Shown piece by piece: positions 25,943-34,994 of a stretch of 64,000 nucleotides of DNA. The translations under genes and the position numbers were made by a program. The notes beneath the pieces were generated by a model. The model searched no databases, had not been told where the DNA came from, and saw only the letters and a list, made by a program, of their open reading frames with translations. The DNA is from Deltaproteobacteria bacterium (lineage in GTDB: Bacteria > Myxococcota_A > UBA796 > UBA2385), in the NCBI GenBank assembly GCA_018401435.1, contig JAGYJW010000021.1, positions 1 to 64,000 on the forward strand, read 5' to 3'. Each line of letters opens with the position of its first letter. Within the stretch, counting starts at the first letter, position 1.

Positions 25943-28027
25943 ATGACCTTCCGCTCTCGCTTCGTCCCCTGGCTGCTGCCCCTGGTCGCCTCGGTCGCCC
26001 TGGCTTGCAAGGCCCAGCCCGCCGCCGCCCGCCCCATCGAATCGGGCGAACACGACGCCGCCCTGGCCGGCATCGTCGCCTTCAGCCTGGAGCGCTACCA
26101 CTACGCGGGCCGCAGCATCGACGACGCCATGTCGTCCCGCTGGCTGGACGCCTATGTCGAGTCCTTGGACCCCAACAAGATGTTCTTCGTGGCCAGCGAT
26201 ATCGCGGCCTTCGAAAAACATAGGAAGACCCTGGACGATAGCATCCACCAGATGCCGGTGGACCTGACGGCGGCCTTTGACATCGACCGGGTCTACCGGG
26301 CCCGGGTGGAGGAGCGCATCGGCCGGGCCATGAAGATGCTGGACGAGCCGGTGCCCCTGGACGGAAAGGGGCAGCTGGACCTCGATCGCGACGATGACCC
26401 CTGGGCCAGGGACGCCGCCGAGCTGGACCAGCTGTGGCGCGACCGCATCGTCGAGCAGATGGTCCGGGCCGAGCTTCGCCGCGAGGCCCTCGAAGCCTCC
26501 ATCGCCGAAAAGACCGAGAAGGGCGAGGACGTCTCGAAGATCCGCGTCGAGACCGAGGAGCAGTCCCGCGAAAAGCTCCGCAAGCGCTACCACCGCATCC
26601 TGGGCGATATCGAGCAGCAGACCTCCGCCGATGTCATGGAGGCCTACCTCGCGGCCCTGGGCGGCAGCTTCGACCCCCACAGCGTGTGGTTCAAGCCGAC
26701 CACCCAAGAGAATTTCAACATCTCCATGTCCGACAGCCTCGAAGGCATCGGCGCCACCCTGCAGGTGGAGGCCGAATACACGGTGGTCAAGGACCTGGTG
26801 GCGGGCGGCCCGGCCAAGAGCGCCGGCGAGCTTCAGCCCGGCGACCGCATCGTGGCGGTGGCCCAGGGCGACGATGAGCCCGTGGACGTCATCGACATGC
26901 GGCTGGACGACGTGGTCAAGCTGATTCGCGGCCCCAAGGGCACCGAGGTGGTGCTCACCGTGTGGCCCGCCGAGAGCACCGACCCCGCCGACACCCGCGA
27001 CATCCACATCATCCGCGACAAGGTGATCGTGGCCCAGGCCGCAGCCAAGGGCACCGTGCGCGAGGTGGAGGGCCTCAAGCTGGGGGTCATCGACGTGCCC
27101 AGCTTCTACCAGGCCGGCGGCTCGTCCAAGGCCGCAAAGGCCGAGGATCGCAACACGGCCGCCGATATGCGCCGCATCCTCGCGGACTTCAAGAAGCAGG
27201 GCGTGGACGCGGTTGTCGTCGATCTCCGGCAGAATGGCGGCGGGTCCTTGGGGCAGGCCATCGAGGTGTCGGGGCTCTTCATCGAGAGCGGGCCCGTGGT
27301 GCAGGTCAAGGACCGCGACGGCAAGGTGGACGCCTTCCCCGACCCCGACCCCACCATCCAGTGGGAGGGCCCCCTGGTGGTGCTCAGCAGCATCTTCAGC
27401 GCCTCGGCTTCGGAGATCTTTGCGGGCGCCATCCAGGACTATGGCCGAGGCATCGTCGTGGGCGCGCCGTCCACCCATGGCAAGGGCACGGTGCAGGAGC
27501 TGATCGACCTGTCGGGCATGTTGGCCAAGCTGTCGGGCGATCGCGACGCGGCCCGTTTCGGAGGCGCCCTCAAGTTCACCACCGACCAGTTCTACCGGGT
27601 GAGCGGCCGCAGCACCCAGGTCGAGGGCGTGGCCGCCGATGTGATCGTGCCCGCTCCCGCCGACGATCTCGACATCCGCGAGGGCGACCTGCCCGGGGCG
27701 CTGCCCTATGACGAGATCGCCCCGGCCCGCTTCAAGAAGGTGGGCAAGTCCAAGGCCGACCTCGCGGCCCTGCAAGCCGCCAGCCGCGCCCGGGTGGCAA
27801 AGGACCCCGCCTTCCAGGTCATGGAGGAGATGCGCAAGCTGCGCAGGGAGCGCGAGGATCTGCCGCTGAGCCTGGATCTGGCCACCCGCCGTGCCGAGCG
27901 CGACAGCCAGCAGGCCCTGGATGACCGGGCCGAGGCCGCGGGCCTGGGGGTCGAAGACAAGGACCCCTGGCTGGACGAGGCCCTGCGCGTGACCCGCGAC
28001 TATGTGGTGGCCTCGCGGGGCCGCTGA
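25943..28027 (+). CDS. prc: Prc/Tsp-type C-terminal processing protease (S41), lipoprotein-like signal
   Basis: Periplasmic protease that recognises apolar C-termini. 694 residues in Prc order: signal ending VALAC (possible lipidation at C22), a helical N-terminal domain (~40-240), a PDZ domain (~245-340), the S41 catalytic core and a helical C-terminal domain. The core reads FSASASEI (nucleophile Ser), QDYGRGIVVG (Asp) and HGKGTVQ (general-base Lys), nearly the E. coli Prc sequence. It probably degrades or trims envelope and lipoprotein-associated proteins. No nlpI-like gene is adjacent. Confidence 0.92.
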   Translation: MTFRSRFVPWLLPLVASVALACKAQPAAARPIESGEHDAALAGIVAFSLERYHYAGRSIDDAMSSRWLDAYVESLDPNKMFFVASDIAAFEKHRKTLDDSIHQMPVDLTAAFDIDRVYRARVEERIGRAMKMLDEPVPLDGKGQLDLDRDDDPWARDAAELDQLWRDRIVEQMVRAELRREALEASIAEKTEKGEDVSKIRVETEEQSREKLRKRYHRILGDIEQQTSADVMEAYLAALGGSFDPHSVWFKPTTQENFNISMSDSLEGIGATLQVEAEYTVVKDLVAGGPAKSAGELQPGDRIVAVAQGDDEPVDVIDMRLDDVVKLIRGPKGTEVVLTVWPAESTDPADTRDIHIIRDKVIVAQAAAKGTVREVEGLKLGVIDVPSFYQAGGSSKAAKAEDRNTAADMRRILADFKKQGVDAVVVDLRQNGGGSLGQAIEVSGLFIESGPVVQVKDRDGKVDAFPDPDPTIQWEGPLVVLSSIFSASASEIFAGAIQDYGRGIVVGAPSTHGKGTVQELIDLSGMLAKLSGDRDAARFGGALKFTTDQFYRVSGRSTQVEGVAADVIVPAPADDLDIREGDLPGALPYDEIAPARFKKVGKSKADLAALQAASRARVAKDPAFQVMEEMRKLRREREDLPLSLDLATRRAERDSQQALDDRAEAAGLGVEDKDPWLDEALRVTRDYVVASRGR

Positions 28028-28091
28028 GCCGCCGCGGGTCCGGGCCCTCCGCTCCGTGATAGGAGCGGGGACCACCTGATCGAGGCCCCCC

Positions 28092-30464
28092 ATGCCGCGC
28101 AAGCCCACCGCCCCCGCTGCCGAGACGGCCCCCACCGCCGCTTCAGCGCCCGCGTCCGACGCCGCTGATTCGCGTCCGCCGGACTTCCTGCGCGCCCTTG
28201 TGGCCCAGGACGTGGCCACCCAGAAGTATGGCCGGCCCGTCATGACGCGCTTCCCGCCCGAACCCAATGGCTACCTGCACCTGGGTCACGCCAAGGCCAT
28301 CTGCATCGACTTCGGGCTGGCCGAGGAATTCGGCGGCGTCTGCAACCTGCGCTTTGACGACACCAACCCCGAAACCGAGGATATGGAATTCGTCGAGGCC
28401 ATCCAGCGCGACCTGAAGTGGCTGGGCTTCGACCCCGGGGACCGGGTCTACTTCGCCTCGGACTACTACGGCCGCTTCTACGAGATCGCCGTGAAGCTGG
28501 TCCAGGCGGGCAAGGCCTATGTGGACTCGGTGGACGAGGAGGAGCTGCGGCGCCTGCGGGGCACCGTCACCGAGCCCGGACAGCCCAGCCCCTACCGCGA
28601 CCGCTCGGTGGCGGAGAACCTTGACCTGCTGGCCCGGATGAAGGCCGGCGAGTTCCCCGACGGCGCCCATGTGCTGCGGGCAAAGATCGGGCTCTCCAGC
28701 TCCAATATGAAGATGCGGGACCCCCTGCTCTACCGCATCCGCCACAAGCACCACTTCCGCACCGGCGACGAGTGGTGCATCTACCCGATGTATGACTTCG
28801 CCCACTGCCTGTCGGATGCCATCGAAGGCATCACCCACAGCCTGTGTACGCTGGAATTCGACAACAACCGCGAACTCTACGACTGGCTGCTCAAGGAGGC
28901 GGGCTTTGAACGCCCCCCCGAACAGACCGAGTTCGCCAAGCTCGGCTTCACCTACATCCTGCTCAGCAAGCGCAACCTGAAAGCCATGGTGCAGGAGCGG
29001 GTGGTGTCGGGCTGGGACGACCCCCGCATGCCCACCCTGTCGGGCATGCGTCGACGGGGAATCCCCGCCGCCGCGCTGCGCAAGCTGGTGGATGACCTGG
29101 GCGTGGCCAAGTCCAATGCAACAGCCGAATACAGCCGCTTCGAAGGCACGATTCGCGATGTCCTCAACCCCGAGGTCCCCCGGGTGATGGCGGTGCTGCG
29201 GCCGCTCAAGGTCACGCTGCTGGGCTGGCCCGACGGCGAGATCGAGTGGATGGACGCGCCGCTCTACCCCCACGACGTGCCCAAAGAAGGCACCCGCAAG
29301 CTGCCCTTCTCTGGCAGCCTCTATATCGAGCGCGAGGACTTTGAAGAGGATCCGCCCGATGGCTTCCGGCGCCTGGTCCCCGGGGGTGAGGTCCGGCTGC
29401 GCTATGGCTACTTCATCCGCTGCGAAGAGGTCGTGCGCGACCCCAAGACCCGCCAGGTGATCGAGCTGAAGTGCAGCTTCGACCCCAGCACTCGGGGGGG
29501 CAGCAACCCCGCTGACGGCCGCAAGGTCAAGGGCACCATCCACTGGGTGAGCGCCGACGCCGCCGTGGACGCCCAGGTCCGGCTCTACGATCGGCTCTTC
29601 ACCGTGGAGAACCCCGGCCAGGACCGCGACTGGCGCGAAGAGCTGAACCCCGCCAGCGTCAGCCGCCTCTACCATTGCAAGGTGGAGCCCTCCATCGCCA
29701 AGGATCCGCCGGGCAGTCGCTACCAGTTCGAGCGCCAGGGCTATTTTGTGAGCGATTCCGAGGACTCCCGCCCCGACCGCCTGGTCTACAACCGCATCGT
29801 GCCGCTGAAGGACTCCTGGGACCGCAAGCAGCGCGAAGAGGCCGCCCCCGCGCCGGTACCCGCGCCTGCGCCGGCCCCCGCGGCGGCTCCGGTGCAAGAC
29901 CCGGGATCCGGCCTCAGCCCCGAGGAGCAGGCCCGGGTGGAGGCCTTCGCCAAGAAGGCCGGCATCGGCGCAGACGACGCGCGTATTCTCGTCCAGGATG
30001 AAGCACTGGCGGCCTTTTTCGCTGCGGCTGTCCAGGAGTCCGGCGACCCGGGCGCCACCGCGAACTGGGTGGTGAACGACCTGCGCGCGGCCACCAAGGA
30101 CCGGCCCCTGGCCTCCTTGCCCCTGACGCCGGTGGCCCTGGGTCGGCTGGTCAAGCTGGTGGCGGCCAATAGCATCAGCAGCCGCATCGGCCGCGATGTC
30201 TTCGCCGTGCTGCTGGACGAAGGCGGCGATCCCAAGGCCATCGTGGATGCCCGGGGCTGGTCGCAGCTCTCCGATGAGGCCGCCTTGAAGGCCACCATCG
30301 CGACGGTGCTCGCCGGTGCCCCCGAAGAGCTGGCCGCCTACCGCGACGGCAAGAAGCAGCTCAAGGGCTTCTTTGTCGGGCAGGTCATGAAGGCCACCGA
30401 AGGCCGGGCCAACCCCCAACTGCTTCAGCGGCTGCTCGGGGCGGCGCTGGACGGCGCGGCGTGA
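28092..30464 (+). CDS. glnS: glutaminyl-tRNA synthetase with C-terminal YqeY/GatB-like domain
   Basis: Class I aminoacyl-tRNA synthetase charging tRNA-Gln. 790 residues against about 550 in E. coli. After a ~45-residue Ala/Pro-rich leader come RFPPEPNGYLHLGHAK (HIGH motif at 63-66), DDTNPETEDMEFV and LLSKRNL (KMSKS equivalent), then the beta-barrel anticodon domain. A Pro/Ala linker (about residue 585) leads to a ~190-residue helical domain of YqeY/GatB-tail type, which binds tRNA and is known fused to GlnRS in Deinococcus. This fusion implies direct glutaminylation rather than only the GatCAB route. The stop overlaps the lipB GTG start by 4 bp. Confidence 0.93.
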   Translation: MPRKPTAPAAETAPTAASAPASDAADSRPPDFLRALVAQDVATQKYGRPVMTRFPPEPNGYLHLGHAKAICIDFGLAEEFGGVCNLRFDDTNPETEDMEFVEAIQRDLKWLGFDPGDRVYFASDYYGRFYEIAVKLVQAGKAYVDSVDEEELRRLRGTVTEPGQPSPYRDRSVAENLDLLARMKAGEFPDGAHVLRAKIGLSSSNMKMRDPLLYRIRHKHHFRTGDEWCIYPMYDFAHCLSDAIEGITHSLCTLEFDNNRELYDWLLKEAGFERPPEQTEFAKLGFTYILLSKRNLKAMVQERVVSGWDDPRMPTLSGMRRRGIPAAALRKLVDDLGVAKSNATAEYSRFEGTIRDVLNPEVPRVMAVLRPLKVTLLGWPDGEIEWMDAPLYPHDVPKEGTRKLPFSGSLYIEREDFEEDPPDGFRRLVPGGEVRLRYGYFIRCEEVVRDPKTRQVIELKCSFDPSTRGGSNPADGRKVKGTIHWVSADAAVDAQVRLYDRLFTVENPGQDRDWREELNPASVSRLYHCKVEPSIAKDPPGSRYQFERQGYFVSDSEDSRPDRLVYNRIVPLKDSWDRKQREEAAPAPVPAPAPAPAAAPVQDPGSGLSPEEQARVEAFAKKAGIGADDARILVQDEALAAFFAAAVQESGDPGATANWVVNDLRAATKDRPLASLPLTPVALGRLVKLVAANSISSRIGRDVFAVLLDEGGDPKAIVDARGWSQLSDEAALKATIATVLAGAPEELAAYRDGKKQLKGFFVGQVMKATEGRANPQLLQRLLGAALDGAA

Positions 30465-31126
30465 GCCTGCGGGTCCAGTGGCTGGGGCGGGTGGCCTATG
30501 CCGACGCCCACGCCCAGATGAAGGCCCTGGTCGAGCTTCGGGTCCGTGGCGAGGGCCAGGACACCCTGCTGCTCTGCGAGCACGACCCGGTCTACACCCT
30601 GGGACGCGCGCGGGGGGCCGCGGCCAATGTGTTGGATGCCGGCGCTATTCCGGTGATCCCGGTCGAGCGGGGAGGGGATGTCACCTACCATGGGCCCGGT
30701 CAGCTGGTGGGCTACCCCATCTGCGCCTTGCCCCCGCACCGCCGGGATCTGCACGCCTGGCTGCATGGCCTGGAATCCGTCTGCGTGGCCACCCTGGCGC
30801 CTTGGGGCATCGTGGGCGGGCCCGATGCGCGCAATACCGGCGTGTGGGTGGAGGGCCGCAAGATCGCCGCCATCGGCATCGCCTGTCGGCGCTGGGTCAC
30901 CTGGCATGGCTTCGCCCTCAACGTGAGCACCGATCTGGACGCCTTCCGCCGCATCCACCCCTGCGGCATGGACAGCGATCTGGTCACGCGCATGGCCGAC
31001 CACCTGGACAAGACGCCGCGGCTGGCCGAGGTGCGCGACGCCGCGGGCGCGGCCTTCCGGCGCTGGTGGTCGGCCTGGTCGGCGCTGCCCGCGGGGTCGG
31101 GGGACGGCCTCTCCCAGACCGGATAG
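30461..31126 (+). CDS. lipB: octanoyl-[ACP]:protein N-octanoyltransferase
   Basis: Transfers octanoyl from acyl carrier protein to lipoyl domains, the first step of lipoate assembly. 221 residues. The signature ERGGDVTYHGPGQLVGYP is present, the catalytic lysine is K134 in EGRKIAAIG and the nucleophilic cysteine is C168 in IHPCGM, matching E. coli K135/C169. It starts at a GTG whose last two bases lie in the glnS stop (GTGA), implying translational coupling. lipA is not in the window. A 45-bp gap separates it from serS, giving a glnS-lipB-serS unit. Confidence 0.95.
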   Translation: MSLRVQWLGRVAYADAHAQMKALVELRVRGEGQDTLLLCEHDPVYTLGRARGAAANVLDAGAIPVIPVERGGDVTYHGPGQLVGYPICALPPHRRDLHAWLHGLESVCVATLAPWGIVGGPDARNTGVWVEGRKIAAIGIACRRWVTWHGFALNVSTDLDAFRRIHPCGMDSDLVTRMADHLDKTPRLAEVRDAAGAAFRRWWSAWSALPAGSGDGLSQTG

Positions 31127-31171
31127 CGGGGTCGGCGCGGTCCACCCACCCGGGACCGCACAGGAGGACCC

Positions 31172-32482
31172 ATGCTCGATCGCCGCCTGGTCGCCCAGGA
31201 GCCGGATCGCGTGCGCGCCAACCTCGACCGGCGCAACGCGCCCGCCGACCAGCGCGACGCCTTTGAGCGCGTCGTGACCGTGCTCAGCCGCCGCCGCGAG
31301 CTCCAGACCGAGACCGACAACCTGCGGGCCGAGCGCAACGAGCTCACCCGGCAGATCGGCCCGCTGATGAAGGCCGGGCGCAAGGACGAGGCGGGCCCGC
31401 TGCGCGACCAGGTCAACGCCCTGGCCCAGCGCATGGAGGGCCTGGAGAGCGAGCTGAAGCAGCTGGAAGCCGACGAGCTGGACCTGCTGCTGAGCGTGCC
31501 CAACCCCCTGCATGAGCGGGTGCCGGCCGGCCGCAGCGAAGACGACAACGTCGAAGTGCGCCGCTGGGGTCAGCCCCGAAAGATGGACTTCGAGGCCCAG
31601 GATCACGTGACGGTGGGCGAGGGGCTGGGCATCTTCGATTTTGGCCGGGCGGCCCGGCTGTCGGGGGCCCGCTTCCCCGTGGCCCGGGGCGCCGGCGCGC
31701 GGTTGGAGCGCGCCCTGATCAGCTTCTTCCTGGACCAGGCCACCGAAAAGAACGGCTACACCGAATTCGTGGTCCCCTACATCGTCAGCCGCTCCACGAT
31801 GACGGGCACCGGGCAGCTGCCCAAATTCGAGAATGACGCCTTCAAGCTGACCACTCAGCTGGACGGCCAGGACGCCTTCCTGATCCCCACGGCAGAGGTC
31901 CCGCTGACCAACCTGCACGCCGGCGAGATCCTCGAAGAGGCTGACCTGCCGCTGTCCTACACGGCCTTCACCCCCTGCTTCCGCTCCGAGGCGGGCAGCC
32001 ATGGGCGCGATGTGCGCGGCCTGATGCGCCAGCACCAGTTTCACAAGGTGGAGCTGGTCAAGCTGTGCACGCCAGAACAGTCCGCCGATGCCCTCGAAAG
32101 CCTGACCGGCCACGCCGAGGGCCTGTTGCAGGCCTTGGAGCTGCCTTACCGGGTGGAGCTGCTCTGCGGCGGGGACACGGGGTTTTCGTCCTGCATGACC
32201 TATGACCTGGAGGTCTGGATCCCCAGCCAGGGCAAATACCGCGAGATCTCGTCCTGTTCGAGCTTCAGCGACTTCCAGGCCCGGCGCATGAACCTGCGCT
32301 ACCGGCCGGCAGACGGCGGAAAGCCGGCCTTCTGCCACACGGTCAACGGATCCGGTCTGGCGGTGGGGCGCACCGTGGTGGCGATCATCGAGAACTACCA
32401 GCAGGCCGATGGCAGCGTGGTGATCCCCGACGTGCTGCGCCCCTATATGGGAGGCCTTGCCAGGATCGGGCCGAGGGAGTAA
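31172..32482 (+). CDS. serS: seryl-tRNA synthetase
   Basis: Class II synthetase charging tRNA-Ser. 436 residues, normal length. The N-terminal ~110 residues form the long antiparallel coiled-coil arm that grips the variable arm of tRNA-Ser ([20 protein letters not shown]). Motif 2 ([19 protein letters not shown]) and motif 3 ([16 protein letters not shown]) are clear, with the serine-binding block [25 protein letters not shown] just before the ATG is a strong ribosome binding site. Two tRNA-Ser genes follow 17 and 130 bp downstream. Confidence 0.97.
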   Translation: MLDRRLVAQEPDRVRANLDRRNAPADQRDAFERVVTVLSRRRELQTETDNLRAERNELTRQIGPLMKAGRKDEAGPLRDQVNALAQRMEGLESELKQLEADELDLLLSVPNPLHERVPAGRSEDDNVEVRRWGQPRKMDFEAQDHVTVGEGLGIFDFGRAARLSGARFPVARGAGARLERALISFFLDQATEKNGYTEFVVPYIVSRSTMTGTGQLPKFENDAFKLTTQLDGQDAFLIPTAEVPLTNLHAGEILEEADLPLSYTAFTPCFRSEAGSHGRDVRGLMRQHQFHKVELVKLCTPEQSADALESLTGHAEGLLQALELPYRVELLCGGDTGFSSCMTYDLEVWIPSQGKYREISSCSSFSDFQARRMNLRYRPADGGKPAFCHTVNGSGLAVGRTVVAIIENYQQADGSVVIPDVLRPYMGGLARIGPRE

Positions 32483-32499
32483 TAGCGTTGTGCCCGCCG

Positions 32500-32584
32500 G
32501 GAGGCGTGGCCGAGTGGTTGAAGGCAGCGGTCTTGAAAACCGCCGTTCCGCAAGGAACCGTGGGTTCGAATCCCACCGCCTCCG
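32500..32584 (+). tRNA. tRNA-Ser(UGA)
   Basis: 85-nt class II tRNA with acceptor stem GGAGGCG/CGCCTCC, discriminator G, D arm with GTGGCCGAGTGG, anticodon TGA at 32534-32536 in loop CTTGAAA, a long variable arm (GTTCCGCAAGGAAC) and T loop TTCGAAT. CCA is not encoded. It reads UCA and other UCN codons and lies 17 bp after serS. Confidence 0.96.
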
Positions 32585-32612
32585 CCTTCCGTCCGTTGGG
32601 CGTGTGTACTTT

Positions 32613-32701
32613 GGAGACGTGACCGAGTGGCCGAAGGTGCGCGATTGCTAATCGCGTGTGGGGATTAAACTCCACCGAGGGTTCGAATCCCTCCGTCTCC
32701 G
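32613..32701 (+). tRNA. tRNA-Ser(GCU)
   Basis: 89-nt class II tRNA. Acceptor stem GGAGACG/CGTCTCC with discriminator G, anticodon GCT at 32647-32649 in loop TTGCTAA, long variable arm and T loop TTCGAAT. CCA is not encoded. It reads AGC/AGU and shares its acceptor and D-arm pattern with the tRNA-Ser(UGA) 28 bp upstream, as expected for two substrates of the SerRS encoded just before them. Confidence 0.96.
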
Positions 32702-32741
32702 CCACTCGCCCAACGGGGGTGCGAAAGCACCAAAAAAGCTC

Positions 32742-32768
32742 TTGAAAGCGCGCCTGCTGCTGGATAAG
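32742..32768 (+). promoter_or_regulatory. possible sigma70-type promoter for tRNA-Arg
   Basis: TTGAAA (5 of 6 to the -35 consensus) at 32742-32747 is followed after 15 bp by GATAAG (4 of 6 to the -10 consensus), 12 bp before the tRNA-Arg acceptor stem. The 15-bp spacer is short and the region is only mildly A+T-rich, so support is limited. Confidence 0.35.
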
Positions 32769-32779
32769 AGCCTCGCGCT

Positions 32780-32856
32780 GCGGCCATAGCTCAATTGGAT
32801 AGAGCGTCGGACTACGGATCCGAAGGTTGGGGGTTCGACTCCCTCTGGCCGCGCCA
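32780..32856 (+). tRNA. tRNA-Arg(ACG), with encoded CCA
   Basis: Acceptor stem GCGGCCA/TGGCCGC, discriminator G and an encoded CCA (32854-32856). Anticodon ACG at 32814-32816 in loop CTACGGA; A34 would be deaminated to inosine by TadA to read CGU/CGC/CGA. T loop is TTCGACT. Unlike the two tRNA-Ser genes it carries CCA. A strong terminator follows 14 bp downstream. Confidence 0.96.
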
Positions 32857-32869
32857 CTCTAAAAGCTTG

Positions 32870-32903
32870 AACCCGCCTTTGACCCTGGTCGAAGGCGGGT
32901 TTT
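32870..32903 (+). terminator. rho-independent terminator after tRNA-Arg
   Basis: A perfect 10-bp stem (AACCCGCCTT / AAGGCGGGTT) with a 12-nt loop that can itself partly pair (GACC/GGTC), running straight into TTTT. It ends the serS-tRNA transcription block on the plus strand. It lies 60 bp from the end of the convergent dehydrogenase gene, and the A-run on its left side could also serve the opposite strand. Confidence 0.85.
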
Positions 32904-32962
32904 CTGCGTTGCCTGACTCGCTCCGCCCGAGGCACGGGGCGAGCCCGATCCGCCTGAGCCCC

Positions 32963-34135
32963 TCAGCCCGCGAAGCGGATGAGGACCTTGGGGTGGGCCT
33001 TGATCATTGCCTCGAAGCTGTCTTTTTCCCAGTCGCCGATGTCCACCAGCGTGCCGTCGGCCCCATTCAGGATGGTCTCGAAGACGGCGTCCTGGATGCC
33101 GTTCTTGCTGTCCTCCAGCAGGGCCTTGGTGATCTCCCAGGTGCTGAAGATGCGGCGGCCCACGACGGCGTGCAGGCTGAGCCCATTCATCACGATGCGG
33201 TGGTAGTCCTCGATCACGGCGTCGCCATTCTTGACCCCGAAGAGCACCACATGGCCGCCCCGCCGGGTGATCTGGATGGCGTTGTTGACCGCCGAGTTGA
33301 AGCCGGCCATCTCCATGGCCACGTCCACGCCGGCACCACCGGTCAGCTCGCGCACCTGGGCCACCAGGGCCGGGTCGTGGGCCCAGGGCTTGTCGCCGGT
33401 GGGCAGGGCGGGGCTGATCACCGCGTCGCAGCCCAGCTTGCGGGCCATCTCGGCGTGGTGGGGGTCGGGCTCGATGCCGATGATGCGGCTGGCGCCCAGG
33501 CCCCGGGCGATCAGGATGGCGAAGAGGCCGATGGTGCCGCAGCCCAGGATGGCCACGGTGCGGCCGCGAAGCTCGGTCACCTGGCAGGCGTGCACCGCGT
33601 TGCCAAAGGGCTCCTGCACCGCGGCGACCTCGGGGCGGATCTTGTCCAGATCGGTGGCCCAGAGCGCCTTGGCGGGCAGCTTCACATACTCGGCGAAGAC
33701 CCCATCCCGGCTGATGCCGATGATCTTGTCGTCGGCGCAGACGTGGGTGTCGCCCACCCGGCACTGCATGCACACGCCACAGATGATGTGGCTCTCGGTG
33801 GAGACCACGTCACCGGGCTGGTAGCCGTATTTCTCGGTGACCCGGCAACCCACCTCGACGACCTCACCCAGCAGCTCGTGGCCCACGATGCGCTTGGGCT
33901 GGCCCTCGGCGGCCAGGCTGTCGAGGATCATGTCGCCAAAGGCCTTGCGCCACCAGATGCCGCGGTCGGACCCGCAGAAGCCGGCGTATTTGACCCGGAT
34001 GATGACATTGGAGCGGTCCACACCGTCGGGCTCAGCCAGAACGGGGCGGGGAACCCGCTCTTTCACCAATCCGGTGGAGGAGTCCCACTGCTCGCGGGAG
34101 CGGTCGAAGGTGAGGGCCCACATGGTCTCGGACAT
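32963..34135 (-). CDS. zinc-dependent medium-chain alcohol/threonine dehydrogenase-like
   Basis: 390-residue MDR-superfamily dehydrogenase. Catalytic zinc ligands are C54 (CGSD) and H86-E87 (GHE); the structural zinc site is C119, C122, C125 and C133. The cofactor fold has ILGCGTIGLFA and IGIEPDP, the acidic residue favouring NAD. The GG..VDVAMEMAG and RRGGHVVLFG blocks fit threonine or sorbitol dehydrogenase-like members, but the substrate is not certain. The ATG at 34135 has GGGAG 8 nt upstream; the open frame extends to 34195 without support. It lies 90 bp downstream of the lipoprotein gene on the same strand. Confidence 0.85.
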   Translation of the reverse strand: MSETMWALTFDRSREQWDSSTGLVKERVPRPVLAEPDGVDRSNVIIRVKYAGFCGSDRGIWWRKAFGDMILDSLAAEGQPKRIVGHELLGEVVEVGCRVTEKYGYQPGDVVSTESHIICGVCMQCRVGDTHVCADDKIIGISRDGVFAEYVKLPAKALWATDLDKIRPEVAAVQEPFGNAVHACQVTELRGRTVAILGCGTIGLFAILIARGLGASRIIGIEPDPHHAEMARKLGCDAVISPALPTGDKPWAHDPALVAQVRELTGGAGVDVAMEMAGFNSAVNNAIQITRRGGHVVLFGVKNGDAVIEDYHRIVMNGLSLHAVVGRRIFSTWEITKALLEDSKNGIQDAVFETILNGADGTLVDIGDWEKDSFEAMIKAHPKVLIRFAG

Positions 34136-34225
34136 GATCGCGCTCCCGCTTGGGGTCGAGAGGCGATCTATCCCGGCCGCAGGGTGGACCCGCAAGAAGT
34201 GCGTGCGCTTGGCCCGCCGGGGACC

Positions 34226-34981
34226 TCAGCGGCAGGCGGGGTCGCTGCCGATGTCGGCGGCCGTGCGCTCCACGAAGTCGAAGCCTGCGGGCTGGCCGGC
34301 CAGGTCCTCGATGCGCAGGTCGATGCAGAGAGGCTCCGCGTCGGCGCAGTCCACGCAAGCGAAGCCGAAGTTCGGACCCAATGCACAGAGCGCATCGGGG
34401 TCGGCGGCGTCGAGCGCCTCGCGCAGGCCCACCAGGCTGCGGGTGTCGAGCTGCCCCGTCAGCAGCCCGCCTTCGAGGCCGTCGCAGGCCGCGTCCACAT
34501 TCAGGGCCACCGTGGCGCCAACGACCTGGGCCGGCCCGCCCATCATCGACAGGGGCAGGGTGCCAGGGCCGGCGGAGAGGGTGGGCTCTGCCCAGGTGCC
34601 CGACAGGCCCTCCGTCGCCGCGCAGGGGTCCTGGCTGCCGTCGGTGAGGCCGAAGTACGGGTCGATGGTGGTCGCGCCGTGGCCCGCGACGCCCAGGGTG
34701 ACCTGCTCGTCTGGGTTGGAGAGCAGCAAGGCGCCCAGGTCGGGTGGCTCCACGACATTCGCCGATGCGACGTCGAGAAGGAAGGCCCGGCCGGTCAGGT
34801 CGCAGGCTCCAGGCGAGCCATCGCTGCCGTCGGACCCATCACCGCCATCCGCATCGCCCGACGATGCGTCCGACGATGCGGCGCTATCCGTTCCGGCACT
34901 CCCTCCGCCCTTGTCGCAGGCGGTCGGTCCGGCGAGGGTGGCGGCGGCGAGGAGACAGCGGACGATGCGGCGTCTGTTCAT
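34226..34981 (-). CDS. lipoprotein, unknown function
   Basis: 251 residues: signal MNRRRIVRCLL..GPTAC (lipidated Cys22), then a Gly/Ser/Asp-rich flexible linker with repeated DGSDGSDG-type units, then a ~180-residue domain with six or more cysteines. No family recognised. It follows the tandem Ig-like lipoprotein paralogues by 13 bp, so three secreted lipoproteins form one operon on this strand. The linker length and composition suggest a domain held away from the outer membrane surface. Confidence 0.65.
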   Translation of the reverse strand: MNRRRIVRCLLAAATLAGPTACDKGGGSAGTDSAASSDASSGDADGGDGSDGSDGSPGACDLTGRAFLLDVASANVVEPPDLGALLLSNPDEQVTLGVAGHGATTIDPYFGLTDGSQDPCAATEGLSGTWAEPTLSAGPGTLPLSMMGGPAQVVGATVALNVDAACDGLEGGLLTGQLDTRSLVGLREALDAADPDALCALGPNFGFACVDCADAEPLCIDLRIEDLAGQPAGFDFVERTAADIGSDPACR

Positions 34982-34994
34982 GGAAACTCCGGGT

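Noticed and set aside
32718..32731. Hairpin GGTGC-GAAA-GCACC followed by AAAAAA, between tRNA-Ser and tRNA-Arg
   Set aside because: The run after it is A not T on the plus strand and precedes the stem on the minus strand, so it does not fit a terminator; only a 5-bp stem.
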